Assembly (NCBI RefSeq): GCF_004379255.2
Contig: NC_056048.1
Coordinates: 4,464,001 to 4,528,000 of the forward strand
DNA: 64,000 nucleotides
Origin: Salvia splendens
Taxonomy: Eukaryota; Streptophyta; Magnoliopsida; Lamiales; Lamiaceae
Reading direction: 5' to 3'
Shown: positions 1 to 12,701 of the stretch, one piece after another
Layout of the letters: each line of letters begins with the position of its first letter
Position numbering within the stretch: position 1 is the first letter of the stretch
Translations under genes and position numbers: made by a program
The notes under the pieces: generated by a model
What the model was told of the DNA's origin: nothing
What the model saw: the letters and a program-made list of their open reading frames with translations, nothing else
Database searches by the model: none

Positions 1-2
1 AA

Positions 3-254
3 GAAAATGTAGAATATGGTGTCGGAGAAGACGAAGAAGAAGAAACTGATACACGGGAGGAATGCATTCATCGAGCTGTCATTGAAGAATACGAGGCTGA
101 GGATGAGGATGAAGGTGTTGGTGAAGAAGACGAGGATGATAAAGGCGGGGAGGGGGAATCGAGAGTGGAGGAGGTGAGCACAGAGGAGTTGAATCACAAG
201 TTCGAGGAATTTATCAAGAAAATGAAGGAGGAAATCAGGGTTGAAGCCAACTAA
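3..254 (+). CDS. 3' end of DUF761-type (cotton-fibre-like) protein gene
   Basis: The reading frame is open from base 3 to the TAA at 252-254 and encodes the last 83 residues of a protein cut by the window edge. The visible part is a strongly acidic, low-complexity stretch (EDEEEE, EDEDEG) followed by a basic-acidic helix, ELNHKFEEFIKKMKEEIR, at the very C-terminus. That terminal helix is the hallmark of plant DUF761/'cotton fibre expressed' proteins, whose N-termini often carry membrane segments or DUF4408. Molecular function is not established for the family. No start codon or promoter can be seen. The family call rests only on the C-terminal motif. Confidence 0.75.
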   Translation, partial: ENVEYGVGEDEEEETDTREECIHRAVIEEYEAEDEDEGVGEEDEDDKGGEGESRVEEVSTEELNHKFEEFIKKMKEEIRVEAN

Positions 255-1205
255 TTAGACTTTAATAAAACTTAGTATATAGCTTTCAACTCCCCTCACT
301 CATCCAATATGGGATGAGTTTGTAACCCAACTCTTTCTACTTCATTCTTTCTTGATAATAATTATTTTTTATCTAAAGTTAGTTATTGCGGCTGATTAGA
401 GCATTATTTAATGGTAAATGTTGGCCATCATTTGCTCTAAATATTCTTTGAAACAAATAGCTAAAACCAAAATGAGACTGGCCCCATCTCTATCGTCTGG
501 ATCAATTCAAAGTTATTGTGATTGTATTACCAATAATAGACATAGTAGGTACACAAGGAGATATATCTAGTCTAGCAAAGATATATGAGACCTAATTTAG
601 GCAATCCATGATATATCTTAAAGCCATACAAAAACGAAGTCATCATCACATTTACTACAAAAAATAGTATGCATCTCATACTTCAAACTTTGAAATCGTT
701 AGATTGAATGAAGTCTTTCACTCAAAGTAAACGCAGGTCTTAAAAATAACAAGAGATCATAGGTCCACTTCACATTGAACTCTTCAATAAAGATAAAAAA
801 AGAAGGTAGTAACTATTTTATTTTATTTTAAAGTCTTCCTTTTAATATGTGATTTAGTGGACATTTTACTGATTTTCTAGTGTCATTTCTGATTGTGATG
901 AATCAATTCTTGACATTTTTACTTCTGAATACATTAAATCATAAACTATATACTATAGCTTTATACATTTCCTATTACCATCATTCAAATCCCGCTTTAC
1001 TCATGCATATAAATAGCCTCTTTGCAGTAACAACAATGAGCACAATCCCAACCCCGAGCCAACACCACCTTTACATTCATAGAAATCCATATGATTTCAT
1101 CCTAAAATTAATTGATGATAGAAGGAATCGTCCATGAGTCATATATAGTGTTCTCAGTTTTCGTTATAATTATTTTAATTTTATTTGCCAACATACATTC
1201 TGCAC
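255..1205. other. Intergenic, nothing recognised
   Basis: AT-rich sequence downstream of the DUF761-type gene. Its first ~100 bases (TTAATAAAACTT near 262) probably form the 3' UTR. Short ORFs such as 880-1137 lack codon structure or family resemblance. Confidence 0.5.
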
Positions 1206-1890
1206 TAGGGCTGACAATTTTTGATACGGCACGATAACACGATACGGACCTGCACGAAATTAACACGACACGAACACGCAAGTTCAGAATTTGGATCTTT
1301 ATAGGGTCGACCCAATAAGAACACGAAGATAACGAGTTGGGTCGGGTCGTGTTTGGGTCGGGTTTGAGTTATACGTTTAAGAAAAAAAATATTTTTTATT
1401 AATTAAAAAATTATTAAACTTTAATTTTTAGTTATTTTTGTTGATTAAAAATATTATACTTTAATTTTAATTAATTAAAAAATATTATACTTTAATTTTA
1501 ATTAATTAAAAAATACTATACTTTAATTTTATTAATTAAAAAATATTAATTAAATTTTTTAAATTATTTAATTTTATTATATAGATTTAATATTACTATA
1601 CTTTAATTTTATTATTTTGATTAAGAAAACAATTATTTTAATTTGGTAATTTTTTATTTTATCATGTAATATCATGTTTAAATCGTATAATAACATCATG
1701 TTTTAGTCGTTATCGTGTCAAACTAATTTACTATCATTAATAGAGAGTTGACTTTTTTCTGGGTACACGATAACACGCACGAACCCGACACGAACCCGTT
1801 GGGTTGGGACACGATAAGAACCCGATGATTTCGGGTTGGGTTGGGTTGGGACACGATTAGGTTGGGTCAATAATGGGTTGACACGATAAC
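1206..1890. repeat. Dispersed repeat with terminal CACGA/GTTGGG motifs
   Basis: The left end begins TAGGGCTGACAA and is followed by many ACACGA/ATAACACGA words (1230-1340). The right part (1750-1890) carries the same words plus GGGTTGGG runs, and AT-rich DNA lies between. This layout of clustered subterminal motifs at both ends resembles degenerate non-autonomous hAT-like elements. No matching right terminus or target duplication was found, so the right border is approximate. A related degraded copy appears near 46555-46870. Confidence 0.45.
1451..1545. repeat. 31-bp AT-rich minisatellite
   Basis: Three consecutive units start at 1451, 1482 and 1513. Each reads roughly ATATTATACTTTAATTTTA followed by ATTAATTAAAA. 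They lie in the middle of the dispersed repeat. Confidence 0.75.
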
Positions 1891-4800
1891 GAAACAGAGA
1901 CTGCCGCTGAAAAATTTCAGTGATAAATTGATTTGGGCCTTCTCGCCCGTAATAGCCCAGTTATCAACTAAGGCCCAATAGGGATCTTCACAATTGGCAA
2001 TCACTGTAATTGCTAAATAAATAATTCACTTTTACTACTAAATAGTGAAATTTATATTTTTCATTGCTGATTTTTTCAAGAAATAGAATTTCGGAGAATT
2101 GATATTCAAACTACAAAATTCACATTTTTTTTTCTCCAAAGGATTTTTATTACATGAAATATGAGTAGGAATGTAGGATGATAAAATACTTAGCTTCGAC
2201 ATAGACATAGACATGTATGTATATGAGTTTGAATGCGGGAAGTTGTTAGATAATACGAAACTCATATGAGTTTGTTTTTAATTCATTAGCATTTTATGTG
2301 TAATATATTTGACATTTAAATGAATGAACCAAAACACACAATTTTCTTAAATGATCTAAATATACTTACACCTGACCTCTGTGTTAATTTTGCTTTCTGC
2401 ACCAAAAAATTGTTTTGCATATATGATACTCCATATAAATGAAATTAGTTTTGGAGGCTAAAAAACTAAAAACAAATTGAAAATATATATGAGCCTATGT
2501 ATCATTAAATAAATCTTTTTCATATATGTCCCTAATGATCATACTACTAAACTTTCAGGTAAATAAAACTTTGTCTTGGGATTAATTTGCATAGTTTCTT
2601 GTATTTCCAGTATTAATTAATCAAAAGTTGAAAATATATTTGAGTATTTAACCAATGAATTTGCATGGAAAGAAAAATAATTTGCTAGCACCAGCTTCAA
2701 TGTCGCATAGCTGGTAGGTGAAAACATTACAGATTGAAAGCCGAAACCAATCCACTAAAAAGGAAATTGATTTGTGTGGAATACATAAAAATTATATTTA
2801 TTATGTAATCCATTAATTTTTCCAGACTGTTGGGCTACTTTTTCCAAGCTGTAAATAATGTAGATTCCTTCTTTAAAAATTTATTGATGCTTAATTTCAA
2901 GAGTCCACTGAAACTTTTGCTACATTAATTCCTTATTATTGAGAATATACCTTCTTTTGTTGTTTTTTAAATGAACTTTAATCTCAATAATGTTTTATAA
3001 GTGGGCATATAGAACTTGTTTTTATTTAAATATTGATTATATATACTATACTGATAAATTTATGCAAAGGTCATATCTTGTTCAATTGCGTGCCAACACA
3101 CAGATAAATAATTTTACATCTTTGTAAGGATATATATACACTAGGCAAAAGCTGTCACAAGATAGGGAAAGGGAGTATTGATTTTTTCCAATTTATTTTT
3201 CTATAATAACCCCATCTTTTTCTCTAATTTTTTCTGTGTTAGGTGTATTAGGATGTCATCAAGATTTTTGTAATAGGTTAAAATTTAAGAGATGTTTAGT
3301 TTATTATTTCTATTAAATTTTATTGAAATTTTTTTCCTTCCTTAGAAGATGTGCTTAGTGTAATTAACAGTGATCGTTATAAACATTTAAATGCACGTAA
3401 ATGCTGGACTTGTATTATTAAATATGATGTCACTAATACATCTATACTTCTCACATACTCCATAAATTATGATCTATCTAATTCATCCACATAATTATTA
3501 TATTCAACAAATTATAATCAAATATTCCACACAGGCATATAATCTTTGGATATGCTCCAGTACCATTTTAAGTAGGGATGTTGATTTAAAAATCATACTA
3601 CTAAATTTTGGATAGTTCTGATATATTTTGAAATCGGTATTAAATTTACAAACTTTAAGATCCAAGCTAATTTTCCACGGTAGATCATTCTTCAAATTCA
3701 ACAAATTTACATGGCATATTTTATCATATTAAACAAAAACGATATTATTTCATATATAATTCAGACTAAGTCATATAATATCTTAAAACTAGGATCAAAA
3801 TCTAGAGAAAAATCTAGAGAAAAAAACTCTGTTTGGTTTGGGTTAGGAAAATGCGAACTTTGAGAAGTGCATTGGCGGTGACGCCCGCTCGTCGGTCTGC
3901 GAGTTGGGGTCGAATTTTAACGGTTTAATTTAGTCTTTTAAAAAAATTAGAAAAAATCAAAAAAATACTATTAACATTAATAAAAAATTTCCAATTCCTT
4001 AAATGTTAGTAGTAAATTTTTATGGCCATTAAAATTTATTTTTTTATTATCCAATTATCCTAAATTCTTCTATAAATACTTTATCATGTACAATTTTTTT
4101 TATACCAAAGAAATACTATCTCACTAAATATATGAATTATGTAATTCATGAAATAAAATAGTGGGATTTCTGAATAGTTAAGAGATGAGATGGATTGAAG
4201 ACGGAGGAGTGAAGATGCTATCTCTTTAAGAATAGATGGAGTAAAAGGTAATATGAGACTCATGAATAATGTAGTGAGGAGATGAATTGGAGATGAAATG
4301 GAAATGATTGTGGATGCTATAAAGTTTACTACTATTTTTAAAACTAAATAGAGTATATCTCTTTGATTATTATGTTGTCACCGTTTATTACACCAATTAT
4401 ATGCTAGTATATCGTTATACCAAACAAGCAAAAAACATGCCTTTATACTATAAAAAAATACAATACTAAATTGATGGGTGCAAATTGTAGCAACCACTTT
4501 TCACTTGTAAACTTACCAACTAATTCCGTGTTATGCTTATGCAAACAGCTAATTATCGGCTTGACCCCAATTTCAACAGTCACTTTCTCTATTATCACTA
4601 TTTTGTCTTCTAATTAAATTACAATTTAGGTGAAACACAATTCTTTCATTATAATCAGTATTTTGTCTGAACATTGAATTTATTCTACTCCACTATCTTT
4701 GTCTACTTCTCTATTTATTAAGATTGTATTATCATACTAGTACATTGGTGTAGGTAGATATGTTATCTTCCCTTTGTCGCCTCATTTCCAATTTTCCCTT

Positions 4801-5400
4801 AACAATTGCCATATGGCAGGTGTCCTCCACCTGTTTGATTATATTCCTCTTAAAATTTCTACATACTTCCAAGCAAAGATCTTCATGCTCTTGTGTTCAA
4901 ATCTTAATACTTTTAAGCCACCTATGATGAATGATGATGTGCATCAATTTCTCAATCATGGTACTAATCCAAAATTGAATGAATGAGCTGCCACTAGAGA
5001 CCTTAATCAGCATTTCAGGAGGGTTTAGCGCTTAAGCAATTGAATTTAGCCTTAAACAAGTGCTTTCCCATCAACATTACCACATTTATTAACCATTCTT
5101 ATCCATTACAATCATCCTTATGGTGACCCAATTGATAAAAGCTAACACAAAGATATGTTTTTTTTGTCTTTTATATGTGTAAAAGAGGTGGTTAATTAAT
5201 TCTCTTTTGGCAAAAATTCATTAAGTGGGGTTGGTTTTAATTATCATGGTTTCAGCAAAATTTGATCTTTCATCTGAAGAGATGAAATTGTTATATGTGC
5301 ATGTCATGTTATTCCTCAACTTCTTGAAATTAGATGAAAAGGGGAAAAATATTTAATTGCATTTGTTATACATGCAAAGGTTGATGATTGGGGAAGGAGA
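1891..5400. other. Intergenic, no gene recognised
   Basis: About 3.5 kb of AT-rich DNA. ORFs at 2038-2265, 3504-3704 and 4774-4986 have no family resemblance and composition like their surroundings. There are several poly-A/T runs and a short GC-richer patch at 3865-3925 that I cannot assign. Confidence 0.45.
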
Positions 5401-5514
5401 GAAAGATGGGGTGAATTTGCCGGCTGAGTCGGCCTTGCAAAATTGCTTTCGGAAGTTTGCTTCGAAAGAGGGAAAAACCCCTCTCTTTGCGGTCAATTTC
5501 TTGTAAGAATGGAC

Positions 5515-5727
5515 TCTTTCTTTATCTCTGTCTCTCTCATTCAGGAGTAGGAGAAATTATTAATTTTTTTGGTCTGTCTCTCTCCTAAGCATACTAAACC
5601 CTTAACAACTCCTCATTATATTACTCCATAAAACCCCTTCCATTTGTAGTAGTACTCAGATATCTTCTTTTGGGGCAGCCATTTGTTGCAGTAGAGAGAC
5701 AGCCTGCGAAGACCAAGTCAAAGAAAC
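5515..5727 (+). promoter_or_regulatory. Likely 5' UTR and core promoter of MAP70 gene
   Basis: CT-rich stretches (TCTCTGTCTCTCTC near 5526; TCTCTCTCC near 5577) lie upstream of the start codon. CT-rich tracts of this kind are common near plant transcription starts. No unambiguous TATA box is placed, so the transcription start is unknown. Confidence 0.35.
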
Positions 5728-8700
5728 ATGCCTGGTTTCGAAGTATTTGGCAGTGAAGATGTTTCCTTTCTTTCTCATACGGACCCTGTTGTGTTAGAGC
5801 TCAACAGGTTGCAGAATCAGCTCAAAGGTTTGTCAGCATCACCTCTCTCTCTCTGTCTTTCTCTGCATGTTCATGCTGCTTCAAGAACATTACGGTTGAG
5901 TGTGTCATTTTGTCATCGAGATTGAAACTGTAGGATTGAGATTGATGAAAGAATCAGTTCAGAGTTTCTATTACATATAACATAGCCATTGTTTTCATAT
6001 TGTGATGATCCTCTGCATGAAAGTTTCGTATGCTTATGAATCATGGATTATATTTTTCTGATTAAACGATTTTTTTTCCATATTGTGGTGTCATTTTGAA
6101 TGGTAATAGTCAAGTTATTTGGCTAAGTAAGAAGAGCGGTTGTTTTATAGTCTCATTTGGTTCCTTGAAGAGCTTGGTTGCACTGGATTAGCCACAGTTA
6201 AACTACAATTTCAATTTGTGTGTGTGTTTGGCTAGCGGTGGAGAGATTCAAGTTTCGAAAGGGTGGTTGAAATGCTTGCTGTCTCTGAAAACATAAGTAA
6301 GGTTGTATTAGATGTTGCTATGGTGTTTGATGGCCATTCTTAAACAAGATAGGATAGAAAAGAGCACTGCTCAATCACTATTGAAAGCATCTTTAAGGTT
6401 AGAGAAACGGGAAGTTGTTAGAGTTGTCGCTATAATCAGCAGTTCTTCACTGTCTTATAAAATTCCATGTAAATGAAGCAACAGGATAAAGAAAACATCC
6501 CTTTCTTAGATTGTAACTGTTCTTGCCTTTTTTAGGGGATCATAGCATATTTGGAAGTTTCTGTTCATATTAAAGCTCCAATTTTGTGCTGATCAGAGTA
6601 TGACATGATTATATTGGAAAGTAGATGCTGTCTGGACCCACCAGTCTTCATTGTTAATGTTTTTCAAATGTTGTTGTTCTGCTCTTCTCAAGTCATGTTT
6701 ATGAAAGCAAAACTAATGATTTTGAAAAGAAACTTATTTCATGAACAGGCCTTCTTAACATTTTTCTCTTCGCAAGAATTGCTTAAATTGTTATCTTATC
6801 GGAGGTCTTTTGCACTTATGATTACAAATGGCACACACACGTAATAATCTTTATTTTCTGCCATTGCAGAGAAGGAGAGGGAACTGGGAAAAGCTCAAAG
6901 TGAAAATCGAGCACTGAGAGCAACTGAAGCACTGAAGGATAAGGCTTTAGAGGAGGTAAAATTGACCAATTGTGAAACTATTCATCTATATCCAGTAAAT
7001 TCACTCATTTACTCAAAAGCAGTAATTTATCTGCATTAGGTTCTGTATTAGAGCAAAATAAAGCTAACCTGACATATTCTATTAGCTATTATGTGTATAT
7101 ATATATGAAATGAATAGGAGAATTGCAATGATTCTGCAGTTTGAAAATGATAAAGGAAAGTTTTAGGACTTGTTACCTTTGCCGGTTTATATATCATCAT
7201 GATTGTTTCCTCACGTGTGCTGTATTAATTTTTCCAGTTTGGATGTGAAGTCAAGAGGTTGGAAGAGAAGCTAAGATTGAATGGAAACCATCTAGAACAG
7301 AAGGTGTGAAGGAATTACGGATACACTAAATGCTGAATATATATCTTTTTACTCGTCTTTCACAATAAAAGTATAATAGTGATGATAAGTGTTTTGGGTC
7401 TTCTTAAAGCAGAATCTTGACATCAAGAAGCTCACAAATGAAAAGAAGGAAGCGCTGGCTGCACAATATGCAGCTGAAGCCACTCTTAGAAGAGTTTACG
7501 CCAATCAAAAAGATGATGATTCTATTCCCATCGAGTTGGTCATTGCTCCTCTAGAGGCTGAACTGAAGATGTATAAGAATGAGGTAATGCAAATGACGTC
7601 GAGGAAAAAATTCTTGTAGCATTATCATTTACCAATGAAGTTATATATTGAGCTTACATTGGTTATTTTGAAACATTTCAGGTTGCAGCATTACAAGAGG
7701 ATAAGAGGGCAATTGAACGTCTTACAAAATCCAAAGAAGCAGCATTGCTTGAAGCTGAGAAAATACTGAGAAGTGCCCTAGAAAGGGCATTGATTGTCGA
7801 GGAGGTTCAAAACCAAAATTTTGAGCTTAGGAGGCATATTGAGATATGCCAGGTACGGTATATATAGATCACATCTATGAGGCTTATATATTAGTTCCAA
7901 ATCACTAAGTTGCGGGTAAATATACATGTATTTACAGGAGGAGAATAACATACTTGATAAGACAAACAGATGCAAGGTTTTAGAGGTTGAAAAGCTTAGC
8001 CAAACCATCAGGGAGCTCGAGGAGGCCATACTTGCTGGTGGAGCGGCAGCCAACACTATTCGTGATTACAAGAGACAGATATCTGAACTTAATGTAAGGA
8101 ACTCTTTACTAAGGAGGATCTCTAATATAGATATTGACTGATGCTAAGTTTCTTGATTTCTTCAACTTTGTAGGATGAGAAGAGGACTCTAGAAAGAGAG
8201 CTGGCAAGAATAAAGGTTTCAGCGAACAGAGTAGCAACAGTGGTGGCTAATGAGTGGAAAGATGAGAACGACAAAGTTATGCCCGTTAAACAATGGCTAG
8301 AAGAGAGAAGGCTGTTGCAGGTATACCAGATCAAGTGGTCTTTTAGATGAATGCATTGAAATTTTAGCTTTTTTCTTGATTGTAAGATTTCTATGTTGTA
8401 GGCAGAGATGCAGAAGTTAAAAGACAAATTAGCAATCTCAGAGAGAGCTGTCAAGGCGGAGGCGCAAGTCAAGGTGACAATTCAGATATCATTCCATCTA
8501 AATTCTTTTAATAAATATTTAACTATTTCATGGGACCTAAATATACCAAAACATAATTTTCAGGAGAAGTTGAAGTTGAGGCTGAAGACTCTTGAAGAAG
8601 GCTTAAAGAATGCATCTTCGTTCTCTATCGATACAAACGGATCCCCCAAGAATGCAAAGTCTAGCAATTTCTTTGGAATCCTATCAAGTAATACCAGAAC

Positions 8701-9418
8701 AAAGAAGAGATCCACGTCACAACCAAGGGGATCCACCATCACTAAAAGCGCAATACAAATGCTGGATGAAAAGCAGACGATGGTTAATGCAGAAATGAAG
8801 CCTGTCAATAGCTTGAAGATGAAAAATCCCACATCTGAAAGTTTGGTGAAGAAGAGCCTGTGGGCTTCCCGAAACAAGGTTATTGACAATAGTGGAAAGG
8901 AAAATGCAGAGACGAACAATATTGCCATGGCCTATGACAAAATACAGAACAAAGATGAAGTTGATGAAATGGAAAACAGAACGGGTGTAACCGGTAGCAC
9001 CAAAGAGACGAAAGGTTCGGAGATAGGTAATATAGATGATGAAGATATGGTGTCAGGAATTTTATACGACAGGCTTCAGAAAGAAGTTATACACTTGAGA
9101 AAGTCCTCTGACATAAAAGACATGACTCTGCATTCTAAAGACGAAGAAATCAAGGTATGAAGGTTACAAGCAACTCCTCTCTCTTTCATACACACACACA
9201 CACTATAGTACCTCTGCTTTGAGATAGTGTTGAATCATCACACAAGCTGTATCTGTTTACAGTTGCTTATGAAAAAGGTCGAAACACTGGCTAGAGCCAT
9301 AGAAGTGGAGTCCAAGAAAACGAAGAGAGAAGCGGCAATGAGAGAGAAGGATTCAGCATTAGCTAAGCTGGATGAGAAGATGAGGAGCACAAACTCATCC
9401 AAAAGGTTAGCAGTATAG
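5728..9418 (+). CDS. MAP70.5: Microtubule-associated protein 70 (MAP70-5-like)
   Basis: Plant-specific coiled-coil protein that binds cortical microtubules; in Arabidopsis MAP70-5 shapes secondary wall deposition in vessels. Ten exons join in frame: 5728-5827, 6870-6955, 7238-7303, 7413-7583, 7682-7852, 7938-8093, 8174-8320, 8402-8473, 8564-9154 and 9263-9418, giving 571 residues (family range about 510-635). Conserved blocks include PVVLELNRLQNQLK near residues 20-34, EKKEALAAQYAAEATLRRV in exon 4, ALIVEEVQNQNFELRR in exon 5, LAGGAAAN in exon 6 and WKDENDKVMPVKQWLEERR near 278-296. Almost the whole protein is heptad-rich helix; exon 9 (residues 324-520) is Ser/Lys-rich and variable. The exon 5 block is closest in my memory to the MAP70-5 subgroup. 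The ATG at 5728 is the first in the message and precedes the conserved N-terminus. The gene is convergent with the next one. Confidence 0.9.
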
Positions 9419-10000
9419 AACGAGATTTCCCCACCCTCTTCCCTCTTTACCCCGGTGTTTCCCACTATACGCCCCAAATTTTCTTGATTTGTGATACCTA
9501 TTTGTTTCGATTGATTAGGTCTGTGAATGCTTCCTGAATTACATTGCTGGGAATGAGGAAATCTCTAGAACGATGGACAGCGTTCGATGATTTGTAATGT
9601 AAATAGGCAGGGCTCCGTTTGCATGAATGCTAGATAGCAGAAAATTAGACCTGTGAAATAGTGACTTGTTTCATGAGTTGTAGAGTGCATTCTTACCATA
9701 TTTATCTGATTTTGCTGTATGTATATGTCTCTGCAGAACCATTTTCCCGAGCAGATTATTCAGTAAATTATTTGTTTATTTGTATACATAACCCATCTCA
9801 ATACTATGATTAAAAATCTTCAAGATTACTCATTTATCTTAACAACTACTCCTTCCTAACTTCAGCATGTCACCTGTTGTCTAAATAGAAATAGAATACA
9901 CGACAAAAAGGCACGCAGACCACCTCTCGATTTTCATCGCTGAAAACCGGGGTTGCAAAGCTACGCTAGCTAAGAAAACACTCCAAATCCCATCTTCACT
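9419..10000. other. Convergent 3' region between two genes
   Basis: 3' UTRs of the MAP70 gene (+) and the MGNC-type gene (-) must share this 582-bp interval. No other feature is seen in it. Confidence 0.5.
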
Positions 10001-10330
10001 CTACAGTTCTGGAATTGTAGCTAAAGATGGCCTCCATTTCCTTGCCCTTCTCCCTATCGACTGAATCACAATGTGCCTCGACTCGAGCTCCTCCAAGCTT
10101 GAAATCAGCAGCTGCAGCTGTTTCTTGTTCACCACTATCTTCATTCTCTGGAAACTCTCCGGCTTCAGCTCTCCCGACTTGAGCAATGCAGACAGAGGCA
10201 ATGACCCCGCGCAGAGTCCAGCTGTATCCGGGCTGCCTGACCTGGCCGAAGCCGTGCGTTCTTGATCATCATCTACATAAGGTCTCACTTTCTTGGGCAA
10301 TGCACTTGCTGAGCCAATGCAATTCCCCAT
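10001..10330 (-). CDS. Small MGNC-type protein with KWRPSLATIPE tail, probably myristoylated
   Basis: A single exon encodes 109 residues. The frame is open further upstream, but the ATG at 10330 is preferred because it gives MGNCIGSAS, an N-terminal Gly-Asn-Cys suited to N-myristoylation plus palmitoylation and so to membrane anchoring. The C-terminal half has a basic helix (RMKIVVNKKQLQLLISSLEE) and ends KWRPSLATIPEL, a tail shared by short plant proteins of the DUF4228/PADRE type, many of them stress-responsive with unknown biochemical role. A TATATATAT at 10362-10370 lies about 30 bp upstream of this ATG, so the 5' UTR would be very short or another TATA is used. Family assignment is by motif memory only. 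Confidence 0.75.
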   Translation of the reverse strand: MGNCIGSASALPKKVRPYVDDDQERTASARSGSPDTAGLCAGSLPLSALLKSGELKPESFQRMKIVVNKKQLQLLISSLEELESRHIVIQSIGRRARKWRPSLATIPEL

Positions 10331-10361
10331 TTTAAATGTGTAGCTTAGAATAGGCAAGTAG

Positions 10362-10386
10362 TATATATATGAGTGTGTGTGTGTGT
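10362..10386 (-). promoter_or_regulatory. TATA-like run and (GT)n upstream of MGNC gene
   Basis: TATATATAT at 10362-10370, followed on the upstream side by a GTGTGTGTGT microsatellite, sits just 5' of the minus-strand start codon. It is a plausible core promoter but could simply be a simple repeat. Confidence 0.35.
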
Positions 10387-10911
10387 ACACATATAAACGT
10401 GCAAATACTACTATCATGTCCCAGCAACTAAAGAAAACGTGCATCCCACTTTGATGGTTGTTTGTAGGAATTTGGTGTAGAAGCAAATAATCAAATAAAA
10501 ATTTGGAGTAATTTTGTTCGAGTTTTCTTGAAATTAGTAGTTGGTTAGTGTAGCATGTGAATTGTTTATTCTGAAGCGGCCAAATTCCTTGTCTGCAGCT
10601 CAGAAAAATTAAAAGGGGCAATGCACCTTTGGGGGGTTGACTCTTTGAAGCATAATTTTATTATTATTTTAATACTGTTCCATACAGAAAGTCGAACACT
10701 TAGAAGATTGGCAAAGTTCACGTTATGCTCAAAGTCAACTAGGAGAAAGTCAAAGAAAACACCCATTTTCCTTGAGGATTTCATTTTTGTGATAATCTCA
10801 GCTTAATTCACCAAATTATATGAAAGAGAGTAAGGCTGATGCAAGGAAGTGAAATTACGTTGATTCTCTATAGAATACCATAACTCCATTGATTAAAATA
10901 CTATCATAAAA

Positions 10912-11087
10912 ACCAACGGGTCGCAACGCAGTTGGCAGCACGGAGCTGTGGTGATCTTGAGGTCACGGATTCAAACCCCGCCACCCGCTGGGAGACTTTC
11001 GGCATTAATCCGCAAACTTAGTCGAGCAGGATTAGTCAGATTCCGCCAAAGGCGGGTTTGATATACCTGTGGTCAAACCAAAAAAAT
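10912..11087 (+). mobile_element. tRNA-derived SINE with target-site duplication
   Basis: The 5' part (CGCAACGCAGTTGGCAGCACGG) resembles a pol III A box. GGTCACGGATTCAAACCCCG about 35 bp further on resembles a B box. The unit ends GTGGTCAAACC plus an A run. A 13-bp target duplication with one mismatch (TACTATCATAAAA at 10899-10911, TACTACCATAAAA at 11088-11100) brackets it. Size (~176 bp) and structure fit plant tRNA-related SINEs. It encodes no protein. Confidence 0.85.
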
Positions 11088-12701
11088 TACTACCATAAAA
11101 GAATGAAGATACCACTGAAATTAAGTTGATTCTCTATTATATAGAATAGTGAAAAAAACACAAGAGAAGGGAAATAAACCCTAACTATCAATATATAAAA
11201 TCCAATACATAAAAAAATGAGTAAAGATTAATTGACAAATATTATATATATAAAATACCCTTATATTTTAAACCGGTTTTTATTTAAACTGGTTTTCCTG
11301 TCAACAATTATTTCTATACTAAATTACCATTTTCTTCACTTCATATTTGTAAAGGCAAATCACTCCCAACATATGGTATGAAATTCTTGCTAATAAATGC
11401 AATACAAATGATATCATAAATTTTCAATGCATATAACTCAAAACTGTTCCACTTTTTTGCAAGTACCATAATATAAAAATATATGATTAATTAGATCTTT
11501 TAGACATATTATTATTATTATGATTATTTCATTGGATGATAGTATTAAGAAATTAATTACATATGCATGTAGTTATTTTTATAATTTAGAATTTTAAGAA
11601 TGATTTAGTAATAAAAAAATAATTAGACGTGGATGACTATTATTATTCCACCGAATGATAATATTTAGAAATTAAGTATATGCACATACGGTCGTTTTTA
11701 TAACTTAGAATTGTAAGAATTATTTAATAATAAAAGAATAATTGGATGCGAATGACTACTAATATTCCATTAGAAGATAACGTCTAGAAAAAGTATATGC
11801 ACATGTATTCGTTTTAACTTAGAATTTTAAAGATGAAATAATAATAAAATAATTAGATGTGAATGGATATTATTATTTCATATTTTATTGGATGATAACA
11901 CTAAAAAATTAATTATATATTCATGTAGTCATTTTTATAGCTTGAAATTTTAATAATTATTTCGTAATAAAAATCAATTGAATGTGAATGGCCATTATTA
12001 TTATTATTTCATTGGAATATAATAATAAAAAATTTAATAAGATGTGAATAACTATTATTCTTATTTCATTGGATGACAACATTAAAAAATTAATTACATA
12101 TACATGTAGTTAATTTTATAATTTATAATATTAAGAATTATATAGTAATAAAAATAATTGGATGTGAATACCTATTATTATTCCATTGGATGATAACGCT
12201 AAAAAATTAAGTATATACACATGCAATCGTTTTTATAACTTAGCATTGTAAGAATTATTTAGTAATAAAAAAAATAATTGGTTGTGAATGGCCACTAATA
12301 TTCCATTACATGATAATGTTTAGAAATTAAATACTACATCCGTCTCGTAAAAATAGAAACTATTTCCATTTTAGGTCATCCCTTAAAAATAGAAACTTTC
12401 TAAACTTTCCATTTTAGGATGTGAACCTCACAATCTACTAAGAGCATCTTCAATGGCGGACGTCCGGTCGGACATCCGCGACGGGCGACCGAGACGTCCG
12501 CCATTGTGGCGTTTCAACTCGGATACGGACATCCCGTAAGGACGTCGGATGTCCTCGGACGTGCGGGCGACGGGCGGGCGGACGTCCGGCATTTAATTTT
12601 TTTTAAACTCTATATATACGGCTCGTTGAACTTCATTTCATTCGCACCACTTGTGTTAACAAGTTTCTCTCTCTACATCTCTATTTTCAAGTATATCTAG
12701 A

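Noticed and set aside
1825..1860. GGGTTGGGTTGGG considered as interstitial telomere repeat
   Set aside because: The plant telomere unit is TTTAGGG. This is a different word, and belongs to the dispersed repeat.
4774..4986. 70-codon plus-strand ORF as a small gene
   Set aside because: AT-rich codon use like the surroundings, no motif, no promoter context.
10001..10621. 206-codon version of the MGNC gene starting upstream
   Set aside because: The extra N-terminus crosses the TATA-like run and the GT microsatellite and has no conserved features; MGNC at 10330 is the natural start.
11507..12330. Regular ~120-bp repeats considered as a CRISPR-like array or centromeric satellite
   Set aside because: Units are long, diverged and spacer-free, in plant intergenic DNA, with only about eight copies. 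A local tandem repeat explains them.
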